Below, one piece after another: positions 1 to 5,381 of a DNA stretch of 5,381 bases. Under the pieces are notes generated by a model. The model did not search any database. It worked only from the letters and a program-made list of their open reading frames with translations, and had not been told where the DNA came from. The translations under genes were made by a program, and so were the position numbers. The number at the start of each line of letters is the position of its first letter. Within the stretch, counting starts at the first letter, position 1. This DNA comes from JAYUHK01 sp043767025 (GTDB lineage Bacteria; Bacteroidota; Bacteroidia; Chitinophagales; Saprospiraceae). Location: assembly GCA_043767025.1 (NCBI GenBank), contig JAYUHK010000125.1, positions 1-5,381 of the forward strand, in the 5' to 3' direction.

Positions 1-5
1 TTATA

Positions 6-311
6 AGTTTTTAGTTTTTAATTTTGAGTCATCATAAACTATTGAAAATCAACGAATTATGTCGAATATTAAATGTCATCTATTTAAGTGTAAGTAGTTT
101 TTAGTGATTAGTTTTTAGTTTTTAATTTTGAGTCATCATAAATTATTGAAAATCAACGAATTGTGGAAAATATTAAATGTCATCTATTTAAGTGTAAGTA
201 GTTTTTAGTGATTAGTTTTTAGTTTTTAGTTTTTAATTTTGAGTCATCATAAATTATTGAATATCAACGAATTATGTCGAATATTAAATGTCATCTATTT
301 AAGTGTAAGTA
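6..311. repeat. Three tandem copies of an AT-rich ~104 bp repeat
   Basis: The copies run about 6-109, 110-213 and 214-311. The shared word gagtcatcat begins at 26, 130 and 241, so the spacing is 104 and then 111. The extra 7 bases come from one more copy of an internal heptad (agttttt) at the head of the third unit, so there is a short repeat nested inside the long one. Copies 1 and 3 differ at only about two sites in the part I aligned. Copy 2 differs from copy 1 at five sites, four of them clustered at 163-168. The third copy stops after aagtgtaagta, where the sequence diverges. The units carry no open frame conserved between copies and no strong hairpin. Function is unknown; tandem duplication by slippage is the simplest explanation. 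Confidence 0.95.
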
Positions 312-337
312 CTTGTGCATAATCACTTTCGTTTAAA

Positions 338-402
338 AATCCCGAAGGGATTAAATGTTTATAAAAGATAAAAGCTCTATATCTGCGACCCCTTCGGGGT
401 CG
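338..402. repeat. REP-like pair of short GC-rich hairpins
   Basis: Two perfect palindromes stand 33 bases apart in AT-rich DNA. The first (338-352) has a 6-bp stem, aatccc/gggatt, with loop gaa. The second (386-402) has a 7-bp stem, cgacccc/ggggtcg, with loop ttc. The words aatgtttata (354-363) and ctataaatgttt (426-437) flank the second hairpin and are roughly inverted copies of each other. Paired hairpins of this look, placed between genes, are typical of REP/BIME-type elements that can be moved by Y1 (TnpA-REP) transposases. That origin is inferred from form; no transposase gene is in the window. Neither hairpin is followed by a T run, so neither is a classical terminator. Confidence 0.6.
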
Positions 403-473
403 GACGCGATGTACCATATGTTTTTCTATAAATGTTTGATGCCTATTGCACCGGGTTGTAAAACTTTTAGTCG

Positions 474-506
474 AAGTTACCGACACCTTTGAGGTGTCGG
501 TAACTT
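474..506. repeat. Perfect 15-bp-stem palindrome, copy 1 (downstream of the M15 gene)
   Basis: The left arm 474-488 pairs without mismatch to 492-506 around the loop ttg (489-491). The core word is cgacacctttgaggtgtcg. It begins 14 bases beyond the stop codon of the minus-strand peptidase gene, so it would fold at the 3' end of that mRNA and could protect the end or slow polymerase. On the minus strand the following bases are not a T run, so intrinsic termination is not supported. A second, degenerate copy lies at 1300-1330 on the other side of the same gene, which marks this as a dispersed repeat and not a site private to one gene. Confidence 0.85.
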
Positions 507-520
507 GCAACCTATTTTCG

Positions 521-1222
521 CTAATGTTCCACCAACACATATTTTTCGATGATTTGCAGTTCGGCGGCGGTGGCTGCCCCACTGAACCCGTCCAGCATTT
601 TGTTGTGTAATTGCTGGCGGCAACTTTGGGTCAAAAAATCTGAAATTGGTGCATACGACCAATGCCATTTTTCTTCGTTGTAGCCGTGTGGGCGGCGCGC
701 GCTCCGCTCCGTGTAAGGTTGAAAAAACCCAAAATCAGCGGCGTGGGCGACGAGCCAGCGATGCGTTTTTGCGCCATCTCCGTCGAGGAAGCTGTTGTTG
801 TCCAAACTATTCAGGTCCAAATCCGTCCCCCAGTGGTGACGTGATGCGCCGGGCATGGCACTGTACTCCAAGATTTTGGCGGCGCGCTGGGCGGCGTTGG
901 GAATTTTTCTTGCCAATTTCGCCCATTTTTTTTCCCAAATACTTTTTTGCTGCGCAAAATTTCGGGTAGCGGAAAGGATTCGGAGCTTTACGCCGGCTTT
1001 TTCTGCCGCGTCCGCCATCCGCTCAAAAGCGTCGTAGGCTTCTTTCTGAAAAAATAATTGCTCCCCTATTTTCTCGTTGGCGAGCCATTTGGGAGCGATG
1101 CGCACAAAATTGAGCTGCTGCGAAGGCTCAAATTTGCCCATCAAAAAATCATCGCTCACTGGCGACTGCGCCCAGAGAAACGAATGTGCAAACAGCAAGA
1201 GGTAGAAAAAGTAGTTTTTCAT
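521..1222 (-). CDS. Secreted M15 (VanY-type) D-alanyl-D-alanine carboxypeptidase family protein
   Basis: The 233-residue product is a predicted exported zinc peptidase acting on peptidoglycan stem peptides in the periplasm. Residues 1-18 form a signal peptide: one Lys, a hydrophobic run YFFYLLLF, and likely cleavage after Ala18. No Cys follows, so it is not a lipoprotein. The family pattern SxHxxGxxxD is present as SRHHWGTDLD (127-136), giving the probable zinc ligands His129 and Asp136. The second pattern ExWHW is present as EKWHW (184-188), giving the catalytic Glu184 and third ligand His187. Arg87 in SATRN sits where the family has a substrate-binding Arg. An in-frame stop lies six bases before the ATG at 1222, which fixes the start; no Shine-Dalgarno site is evident. 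Exact activity (D,D-carboxypeptidase or L,D-endopeptidase) cannot be read from sequence. No vanA/vanX-like partners are nearby, so a role in vancomycin resistance is not supported. Its GC content is clearly higher than that of the plus-strand genes, and related palindromes lie on both sides. Confidence 0.92.
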   Translation of the reverse strand: MKNYFFYLLLFAHSFLWAQSPVSDDFLMGKFEPSQQLNFVRIAPKWLANEKIGEQLFFQKEAYDAFERMADAAEKAGVKLRILSATRNFAQQKSIWEKKWAKLARKIPNAAQRAAKILEYSAMPGASRHHWGTDLDLNSLDNNSFLDGDGAKTHRWLVAHAADFGFFQPYTERSARRPHGYNEEKWHWSYAPISDFLTQSCRQQLHNKMLDGFSGAATAAELQIIEKYVLVEH

Positions 1223-1255
1223 TTTTTATAGAGATTGGGTGCAATGTATAATTTT

Positions 1256-1272
1256 TTTTTCGATACGAAAAA
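1256..1272. other. Small T/A-rich palindrome upstream of the M15 gene
   Basis: The arms tttttcg (1256-1262) and cgaaaaa (1266-1272) pair around the loop ata. The site sits 34-50 bases ahead of the peptidase start on the minus strand, where a promoter or operator would be expected. A T run lies on the plus strand before the stem, not after it, so it is not a plus-strand terminator. It may be a protein-binding site or a chance product of homopolymer runs. Confidence 0.3.
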
Positions 1273-1299
1273 TATGGATTGCTGATAAAAATGGGCAGG

Positions 1300-1330
1300 A
1301 GTTAGCGACACCTTTGAGGTGTTGGTAACT
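1300..1330. repeat. Degenerate palindrome, copy 2 of the 474-506 element
   Basis: The stretch from gtta at 1301 matches copy 1 (from 476) over 32 bases with three differences: c/g at 1305, c/t at 1323 and c/t at 1332. Two of these weaken the stem: the 1305-1325 pair is lost and 1307-1323 becomes a G-T pair. The core acacctttgaggtgt remains perfect. It lies 78 bases beyond the start of the peptidase gene and 155 bases before the restriction-modification gene. The first copy is perfect and this one has decayed, which suggests this is the older insertion or one under less constraint. Confidence 0.85.
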
Positions 1331-1363
1331 TGTAATCGACCTAAAAGTCAATTTTGTAAATAA

Positions 1364-1371
1364 TATGTTTG
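1364..1371 (+). promoter_or_regulatory. Possible Bacteroidota -7 box for the MmeI-like gene
   Basis: TATGTTTG is an exact match to the TAnnTTTG -7 element of the main Bacteroidota sigma factor. I find no TTTG at the usual ~19-base distance upstream, so half of the promoter is missing. Use of this site would give a leader of about 110 bases before the ATG at 1485. A nearer sequence, tatattttg at 1452-1460, is similar but has the wrong internal spacing. Confidence 0.3.
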
Positions 1372-1484
1372 TAAGTTCAAAATAAGTGCCAAAAATTGTA
1401 AAATATAAAATAATGTGCTGTCATAAAAGTAACCAATTTATTATTTTTTCGTATATTTTGGATTGAACTAAAGATTAACTTAAT

Positions 1485-4277
1485 ATGGCAAGTAAAGTAG
1501 TATTAGAAACGGTATTGACCGATAATGAACTGAAAAAACGTGCTGAAAAATTCAAATTGCGGCACTCAATAAGTCAAAATGAACGCGCGGAAGCGCAAAC
1601 ATTTTGGAATGAGTTTTTTACAATTTTTGATATTGATAGGTATAAAGTAGCACGTTTTGAGATGCCTACCCAACGAAACTCTACAAATGGGTCTGGCTTT
1701 ATAGATATGTTTTGGAAAGGGAAACTTTTGATAGAACACAAGTCAGCGAACAAAAGTAGTCCTGCAGATTTTGAAAAGGCATTGGTGCAAGCAATGGATT
1801 ATGTAAAGTCGCTCAAAAAAGAGGAAGAAAAGCCAAAGCATATTATTATTTGTAACTTTCAAAAGTTTAAGATATATGACTTGCAGCACAAAAAAACGAC
1901 TATCATTGAGCTAAAAAACTTGCACAATGAGATTGCAGCATTTAGGTTTTTACTTGGTTTTGCAAAACAATTAGAAACGGAAGAAGAAGAAGTAAATAAG
2001 AAAGCAGCTAAAAAGTTAGCAGCATTATTTGACCACGTAAAAAGCGATTTTGAAGATAAAGAGGATTTGCGTTTGTTTATGATACGCCTTTTATTTTGTC
2101 TTTTTGCGGAAGATACAGGCATTTTTGAGTTTCAACAATTTACCCGATTGATACGATTAGAAGTTGAACCTTCGGCTAAAAATTTGGCTAAAATATTGAA
2201 TGATTTATTTGAAGTACTCGATTCGCCTTTGGATAAAAGAACAAACAAAATGCTCCCAAGTATTGCTAAATTTCCTTACGTAAATGGTACTTTATTTCAA
2301 AAAAAAATAGGCAAACTACCTATTTTTTCGTCGGCAGTTCTTAAAGAATTGGTTTATTGTTGTGATTTTGATTGGACGCAAATACAGCCTGTTATTTTTG
2401 GTTCTTTGTTTCAAACCGTTTTAGACGACACCAGCAAAACAATACGTGGTAGTCTTGGAGCGCATTACACGTCGGAGGTAAATATTATGAAAATCATTGA
2501 ACCTTTGTTTCTCAACGACTTAAAAAAAGAACTTTTAGCTGCAAAAGGAGATAAGAAGAAATTAGAAAAATTGCGCGCAAAAATATCTGAACTTCGCTTT
2601 TTAGACCCTGCGTGTGGCTGTGGCAATTTTTTGATTATTGCTTACCGAGAGTTGCGAATGTTGGATATTGAGATATTGAAGCAGTTGAATTTTAGTAAAG
2701 AAGCGGCATACCTAACGGCATCGGTGCATTTGGATAGTTTTTACGGTATAGAATACGATGATTTTTCGGCATATATCGCAAAAGTCGCGCTTTGGCTCAT
2801 GGAACACAAATGCAACATGAAACTTTTTGAAAGTTGCAACATCAACATTCCTACGATACCTTTAAAAGAAGCCGCAAAAATAGAAATAGGCAATGCTTTG
2901 CGCATAGATTGGACTAAAAAGTTTCCTAAAAAAGCAGATTTTGTATTAGGAAATCCACCATTTTTAGGAAAACAATTACAGTCTGCGGAGCAAAAAGAGG
3001 ACATGGATTTGGTGTTTAAAGACTTGCAAGGTGCAGGCGTATTGGATTATGTGACGTGTTGGTATATCCGAGCAGCGCAATACATAAAGGAAACAACCAT
3101 AAAAGCAGCTTTTGTTTCTACCAATTCGATAGCGCAAGGCGAACAAGTAGGTATATTGTGGAAAGAAATGTTTGAGCGGTATAAAATGAAAATTCATTTT
3201 GCACATCAAACGTTCCGTTGGAACAATGATGCGGACGGTGTAGCAGCCGTACATTGTGTGATTGTTGGTTTTGCAAACTTTGATACAAACGAAAAATACG
3301 TGTATGAGTATGATAATATTGGTGGAGAACCTGCGGAGCTAAAAGTAAAAAATATCAATCCGTATTTGGTAGAAGGTAACGATATTTTTGTAGAAAAACG
3401 TAGAAAACCAATTACGAATGTAGCAGAAATTTCTTTTGGTAGTATGCCTAATGACGGTGGTAATTTTCTTTTTACAGATGAAGAAAAAGATGATTTTTTG
3501 AAAAAAGAACCAAATGCAGCCGTTTTTATCAAACAACTTATTAGCGCACAAGAATTTTTGAATGGAAAAACAAAATGGTGTCTTTGGTTAAAAGATGCTT
3601 TGCCAAATGAAATAAATCATTTAAAAGAGGTCAAAAAGCGAATAGAAAATGTAAAAAAAGCACGAAGTAGTAGCAACCGAGCAGCTACCCAAAAATTAGC
3701 AGCTACACCTTATCTTTTTGGAGAAGATAGGCAGCCAAACAGCAATTATATTTTTGTTCCTTTAACGAGTTCAGAAAATCGAGATTATATACCTTTTGCA
3801 TTAATAACAAAAGAAAAAATTGCAAATAATACCGTAAGTGTAATTCCAAATGGAGATAATTTACTGTTGGGCTTAATGCTTTCAAAAATGCACATGGCAT
3901 GGGTAAAATATGTTTGTGGAAGATTAAAAAGCGATTACAGATACTCAAATGAAGTAGTTTATAACAATTATCCGTTTCCGCAAAATGTAAGCAAAGAAAA
4001 TAAAACAGATGTAGAAAAAGCGGTAAAAGAAGTATTGAAAGCAAGGGAAAAACATACTAAATCAGGCTCAACCCTCGCAGATATGTATTCTAACTTGACT
4101 ATGCCAAAAGACTTGCAAGATACGCACAAAGCACTTGATAAAGCGGTAGATGCTTGTTACGGAAAAGCAGTCTATACAAACGATGCCAAACGGATAGCGT
4201 TTTTGTTCGAGGAATATGAACGTTTGATACTGGAAGAAAAAATTGACAAAGAATTTTCTGGAACTAAGATAAAATAA
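1485..4277 (+). CDS. MmeI-like type IIL/IIG restriction-modification enzyme (nuclease, adenine methyltransferase and specificity in one chain)
   Basis: This 930-residue protein is close in length to MmeI (about 920). It should recognise a short asymmetric DNA site, methylate an adenine on one strand, and cut unmodified DNA a fixed distance away. Residues about 35-140 form the PD-(D/E)XK nuclease: Asp74, Glu84 and Lys86 give D-x9-E-x-K, the spacing reported for MmeI. A helical spacer follows (about 165-320). The methyltransferase starts at GAHYTS (325-330, motif X), then DPACGCGNF (374-382, motif I, SAM binding), an acidic residue at Glu423, NALRIDW (470-476) and NPPF (490-493, motif IV, catalytic, N6-adenine type). 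Target recognition occupies about 600-830 and ends in the family-typical SDYRYSNEVVYNNYPFP (816-832); a helical tail completes the chain. All key residues are present and the frame is unbroken, so it looks active. An in-frame TAA nine bases before the ATG makes this the only plausible start. The leader is A-rich with no Shine-Dalgarno site. The recognition sequence cannot be read from the protein alone. Confidence 0.95.
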   Translation: MASKVVLETVLTDNELKKRAEKFKLRHSISQNERAEAQTFWNEFFTIFDIDRYKVARFEMPTQRNSTNGSGFIDMFWKGKLLIEHKSANKSSPADFEKALVQAMDYVKSLKKEEEKPKHIIICNFQKFKIYDLQHKKTTIIELKNLHNEIAAFRFLLGFAKQLETEEEEVNKKAAKKLAALFDHVKSDFEDKEDLRLFMIRLLFCLFAEDTGIFEFQQFTRLIRLEVEPSAKNLAKILNDLFEVLDSPLDKRTNKMLPSIAKFPYVNGTLFQKKIGKLPIFSSAVLKELVYCCDFDWTQIQPVIFGSLFQTVLDDTSKTIRGSLGAHYTSEVNIMKIIEPLFLNDLKKELLAAKGDKKKLEKLRAKISELRFLDPACGCGNFLIIAYRELRMLDIEILKQLNFSKEAAYLTASVHLDSFYGIEYDDFSAYIAKVALWLMEHKCNMKLFESCNINIPTIPLKEAAKIEIGNALRIDWTKKFPKKADFVLGNPPFLGKQLQSAEQKEDMDLVFKDLQGAGVLDYVTCWYIRAAQYIKETTIKAAFVSTNSIAQGEQVGILWKEMFERYKMKIHFAHQTFRWNNDADGVAAVHCVIVGFANFDTNEKYVYEYDNIGGEPAELKVKNINPYLVEGNDIFVEKRRKPITNVAEISFGSMPNDGGNFLFTDEEKDDFLKKEPNAAVFIKQLISAQEFLNGKTKWCLWLKDALPNEINHLKEVKKRIENVKKARSSSNRAATQKLAATPYLFGEDRQPNSNYIFVPLTSSENRDYIPFALITKEKIANNTVSVIPNGDNLLLGLMLSKMHMAWVKYVCGRLKSDYRYSNEVVYNNYPFPQNVSKENKTDVEKAVKEVLKAREKHTKSGSTLADMYSNLTMPKDLQDTHKALDKAVDACYGKAVYTNDAKRIAFLFEEYERLILEEKIDKEFSGTKIK

Positions 4278-4301
4278 AAGGTTTTCAATACCGCTTCCCT
4301 T

Positions 4302-4338
4302 TGCCCTTCCCGCCCTTTCAAAGGGGTTGGTAAGGGCA
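4302..4338. repeat. Imperfect GC-rich hairpin in the gap between the nuclease genes
   Basis: The outer arms tgccctt (4302-4308) and aagggca (4332-4338) pair perfectly. Inside them, cc/gg and ccctt/aaggg continue the stem up to a tiny loop near 4319, with a short internal bulge at 4311-4312 and 4326-4328. It starts 24 bases after the stop of the MmeI-like gene and is much more GC-rich than its surroundings. It could stabilise or end that transcript, although no T run follows on the plus strand. Its style matches intergenic palindromic repeats of Bacteroidota. No second copy is in this window. Confidence 0.6.
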
Positions 4339-4398
4339 GCCAAGTGTTTAGATTTAGCAATGCCAGAGTGTTCAAAAAAAAAAGCAGAAAAAAAGGTG

Positions 4399-4406
4399 TA
4401 TCTTTG
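4399..4406 (+). promoter_or_regulatory. Probable Bacteroidota -7 promoter box for the Rpn-like gene
   Basis: TATCTTTG matches the TAnnTTTG -7 element exactly and stands 43 bases ahead of the ATG at 4450. Transcription would begin at about 4410-4413, leaving an A/T-rich leader of some 40 bases. Upstream is a long A run (4374-4383) and no clean TTTG at -33; ttc at 4371-4373 is the nearest match and is too distant. The box indicates that this gene can be transcribed apart from the restriction-modification gene. Confidence 0.5.
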
Positions 4407-4449
4407 TATAGTTTATTATTTAAAAAAATAATCGTAAAAACAACGTGTT

Positions 4450-5319
4450 ATGTTAGCAAATTTAGACAACGAGGTGCATTTCAAAAAAGTCTTTACCGAT
4501 GTAGAAGTTTTTACTGCATTTGTGAAAGATATTTTGGGCATTGACTTGCATATCAGCAAAGTAGAAACTGAAAAAGTGCTATTGAGCAAAGTTAGCGCGA
4601 TTAAATTTAAAATGGATTTATTTGCTGAAGATAAAGAAGCGCGGACGATTGTAGAAATACAAAAAGTGGATTATGACTATACTTACGATCGATTTTCGCA
4701 CTATTTTTTAGCGAACTTGATTGATGTGCAGCGAAGTAGTACGGATTATTCGTACGACAAAGAAATTTATGTGATTGTCGTCGTTACTTCTGCTTACAAA
4801 ATTATAGACAAAACTGGCAATCCCGTTAAAAAAGATGTCCTCATAACAGACATCAACCCATGTGATTTGAATGGGCAGATAATTCGTACGACGAACCACA
4901 AAATGATTATTTTGAACCCAACTTATCCGCAGCCAGACACGCCCGAAAGGATTTCAGATTGGTTGGATTTCATAAAAGAATCGATGAAAAATCCTGAAAA
5001 TCCCAAAATTAATATGAACAACCCCGCTATTGCAAAAGCGGCAGGGTTAGCCGATTTTGACCGCTTATCGCCCGAAGAATTGGCAGAATCAAAAATTGAT
5101 GTGATGCGACGAAAAGCAGCAGCTGTGCGAGAAAGTCAGAGTAAAGAAGAGGGAAGAGAAGAGGGAATAGCAAAGGGCGAGGAAATACAACGCGCAAAAG
5201 CGGAAGCTGAAAAGGAGCAAATGATATTAGGTATGAATAAAGCGGGGTTGCCTGTGAGCCAAATTGCAATTATTACTCAAAAAACAGAAGCGGAAGTGCA
5301 ACAAATCATTGCAAAATAG
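4450..5319 (+). CDS. Rpn family / PD-(D/E)XK_2 nuclease (putative transposase-type)
   Basis: This 289-residue protein belongs to the Rpn-like (transposase_31/PDDEXK_2) group, whose E. coli members are DNA endonucleases that promote recombination and have been linked to phage defence. The N-terminus has the usual opening helix (HFKKVFTDVEVFTAFVKDIL, 10-29). The active site is Asp56 in KMDLFAED, then Glu69 and Gln71 in VEIQK, so D-x12-E-x-Q; Gln in place of Lys is normal in this family. The following segment, RFSHYFLANLIDVQ (81-94) and DKEIYVIVVV (103-112), matches the helix and strand expected next. Residues 230-256 form a charged helix with an EEGREEGIAKGEE repeat. The end (about 258-289) resembles a small helix-turn-helix (GLPVSQIAIITQKTEAEVQQI). 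An in-frame TAA at 4435 makes this the first possible ATG. It follows the MmeI-like gene by 172 bases with its own likely promoter. Many Bacteroidota genomes hold numerous copies of this family. Methionines at 180, 189 and 219 could allow a shorter C-terminal product. True cellular role is unproven. Confidence 0.93.
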   Translation: MLANLDNEVHFKKVFTDVEVFTAFVKDILGIDLHISKVETEKVLLSKVSAIKFKMDLFAEDKEARTIVEIQKVDYDYTYDRFSHYFLANLIDVQRSSTDYSYDKEIYVIVVVTSAYKIIDKTGNPVKKDVLITDINPCDLNGQIIRTTNHKMIILNPTYPQPDTPERISDWLDFIKESMKNPENPKINMNNPAIAKAAGLADFDRLSPEELAESKIDVMRRKAAAVRESQSKEEGREEGIAKGEEIQRAKAEAEKEQMILGMNKAGLPVSQIAIITQKTEAEVQQIIAK

Positions 5320-5381
5320 AAGGAATAAAACTTACTTATGAATAAGGAAAAAATGAGTAGTTTATTTTAGATAAGTGCTTA
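5320..5381. other. Short AT-rich tail after the Rpn-like gene, nothing assigned
   Basis: These 62 bases hold no hairpin followed by a T run and no gene I can support. A ten-codon frame (5338-5370) is too short to call. The terminator of the Rpn-like gene, if any, must lie beyond the window. Confidence 0.5.

Noticed and set aside
6..311. CRISPR-like array
   Set aside because: The whole ~104 bp unit repeats; there is no alternation of a constant short repeat with unique spacers, and no cas gene is present.
474..506. Rho-independent terminator
   Set aside because: The stem is strong but no T run follows on either strand, and a second copy lies upstream of the same gene, so a dispersed repeat is the better reading.
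295..582. Minus-strand frame of 95 codons across the hairpins
   Set aside because: It runs through the end of the tandem array and three palindromes, overlaps the 3' end of the M15 gene and has no recognisable protein character.
646..969. Plus-strand frames (646-969, 662-844, 855-1037) opposite the M15 gene
   Set aside because: They are antisense to a gene with intact catalytic motifs and a signal peptide; the open frames follow from its higher GC content.
521..1222. Vancomycin-resistance vanY gene
   Set aside because: The M15 motifs fit VanY-type peptidases, but no ligase, vanH/vanX-like genes or two-component regulator are present, and the family is common in housekeeping wall metabolism.
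1485..4277. BREX PglX or DISARM methyltransferase
   Set aside because: The N-terminal D-x9-E-x-K nuclease, the length and the SDYRYS target-recognition ending point to the MmeI family, and no BREX or DISARM partner genes are present.
4344..4544. Plus-strand frame of 66 codons
   Set aside because: It spans the promoter-like region and the start of the Rpn-like gene in another frame, and its composition is that of translated A runs.
5338..5370. Ten-codon frame after the Rpn-like gene
   Set aside because: Too short, with a distant agga as the only start signal; expected by chance.

Overview
The window most resembles accessory DNA from a member of the Bacteroidota. The grounds are AT-rich sequence, two exact matches to the TAnnTTTG type of -7 promoter box used in that phylum, A-rich translation leaders without a clear Shine-Dalgarno site, and several short perfect palindromes between genes. 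This is inference from style; no marker gene is present, so no genus can be named.

Layout. Positions 1-520 hold no gene. They carry three tandem copies of an AT-rich ~104 bp repeat (6-311), then a REP-like pair of small GC-rich hairpins (338-402), then a perfect 15-bp-stem hairpin (474-506). On the minus strand, 521-1222 encodes a secreted M15/VanY-type peptidoglycan peptidase, visibly richer in GC than the rest. A second, degenerate copy of the 474-506 palindrome lies beyond its 5' end (1300-1330), so the peptidase gene is bracketed by related repeats. The gap 1223-1484 holds that repeat, a small T/A palindrome and a possible -7 box. On the plus strand, 1485-4277 is an intact 930-residue MmeI-like restriction-modification enzyme: nuclease, adenine methyltransferase and target recognition in one chain. 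A 172-base gap holds another imperfect hairpin (4302-4338) and a good -7 box (4399-4406). Then 4450-5319 encodes an Rpn/PD-(D/E)XK_2 family nuclease with an E-x-Q active-site variant. The last 62 bases show nothing convincing.

How the genes fit. The restriction-modification enzyme and the Rpn-like nuclease run in the same direction and are both of types linked to defence against foreign DNA, so together they look like a small defence patch. They appear to be separate transcription units: a hairpin and a promoter-like box lie between them. The M15 peptidase points the other way and has no evident functional link. I recognise the protein families throughout and do not see a clearly undescribed system. 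The most unusual elements are the repeats and the possible intragenic start in the Rpn-like gene.
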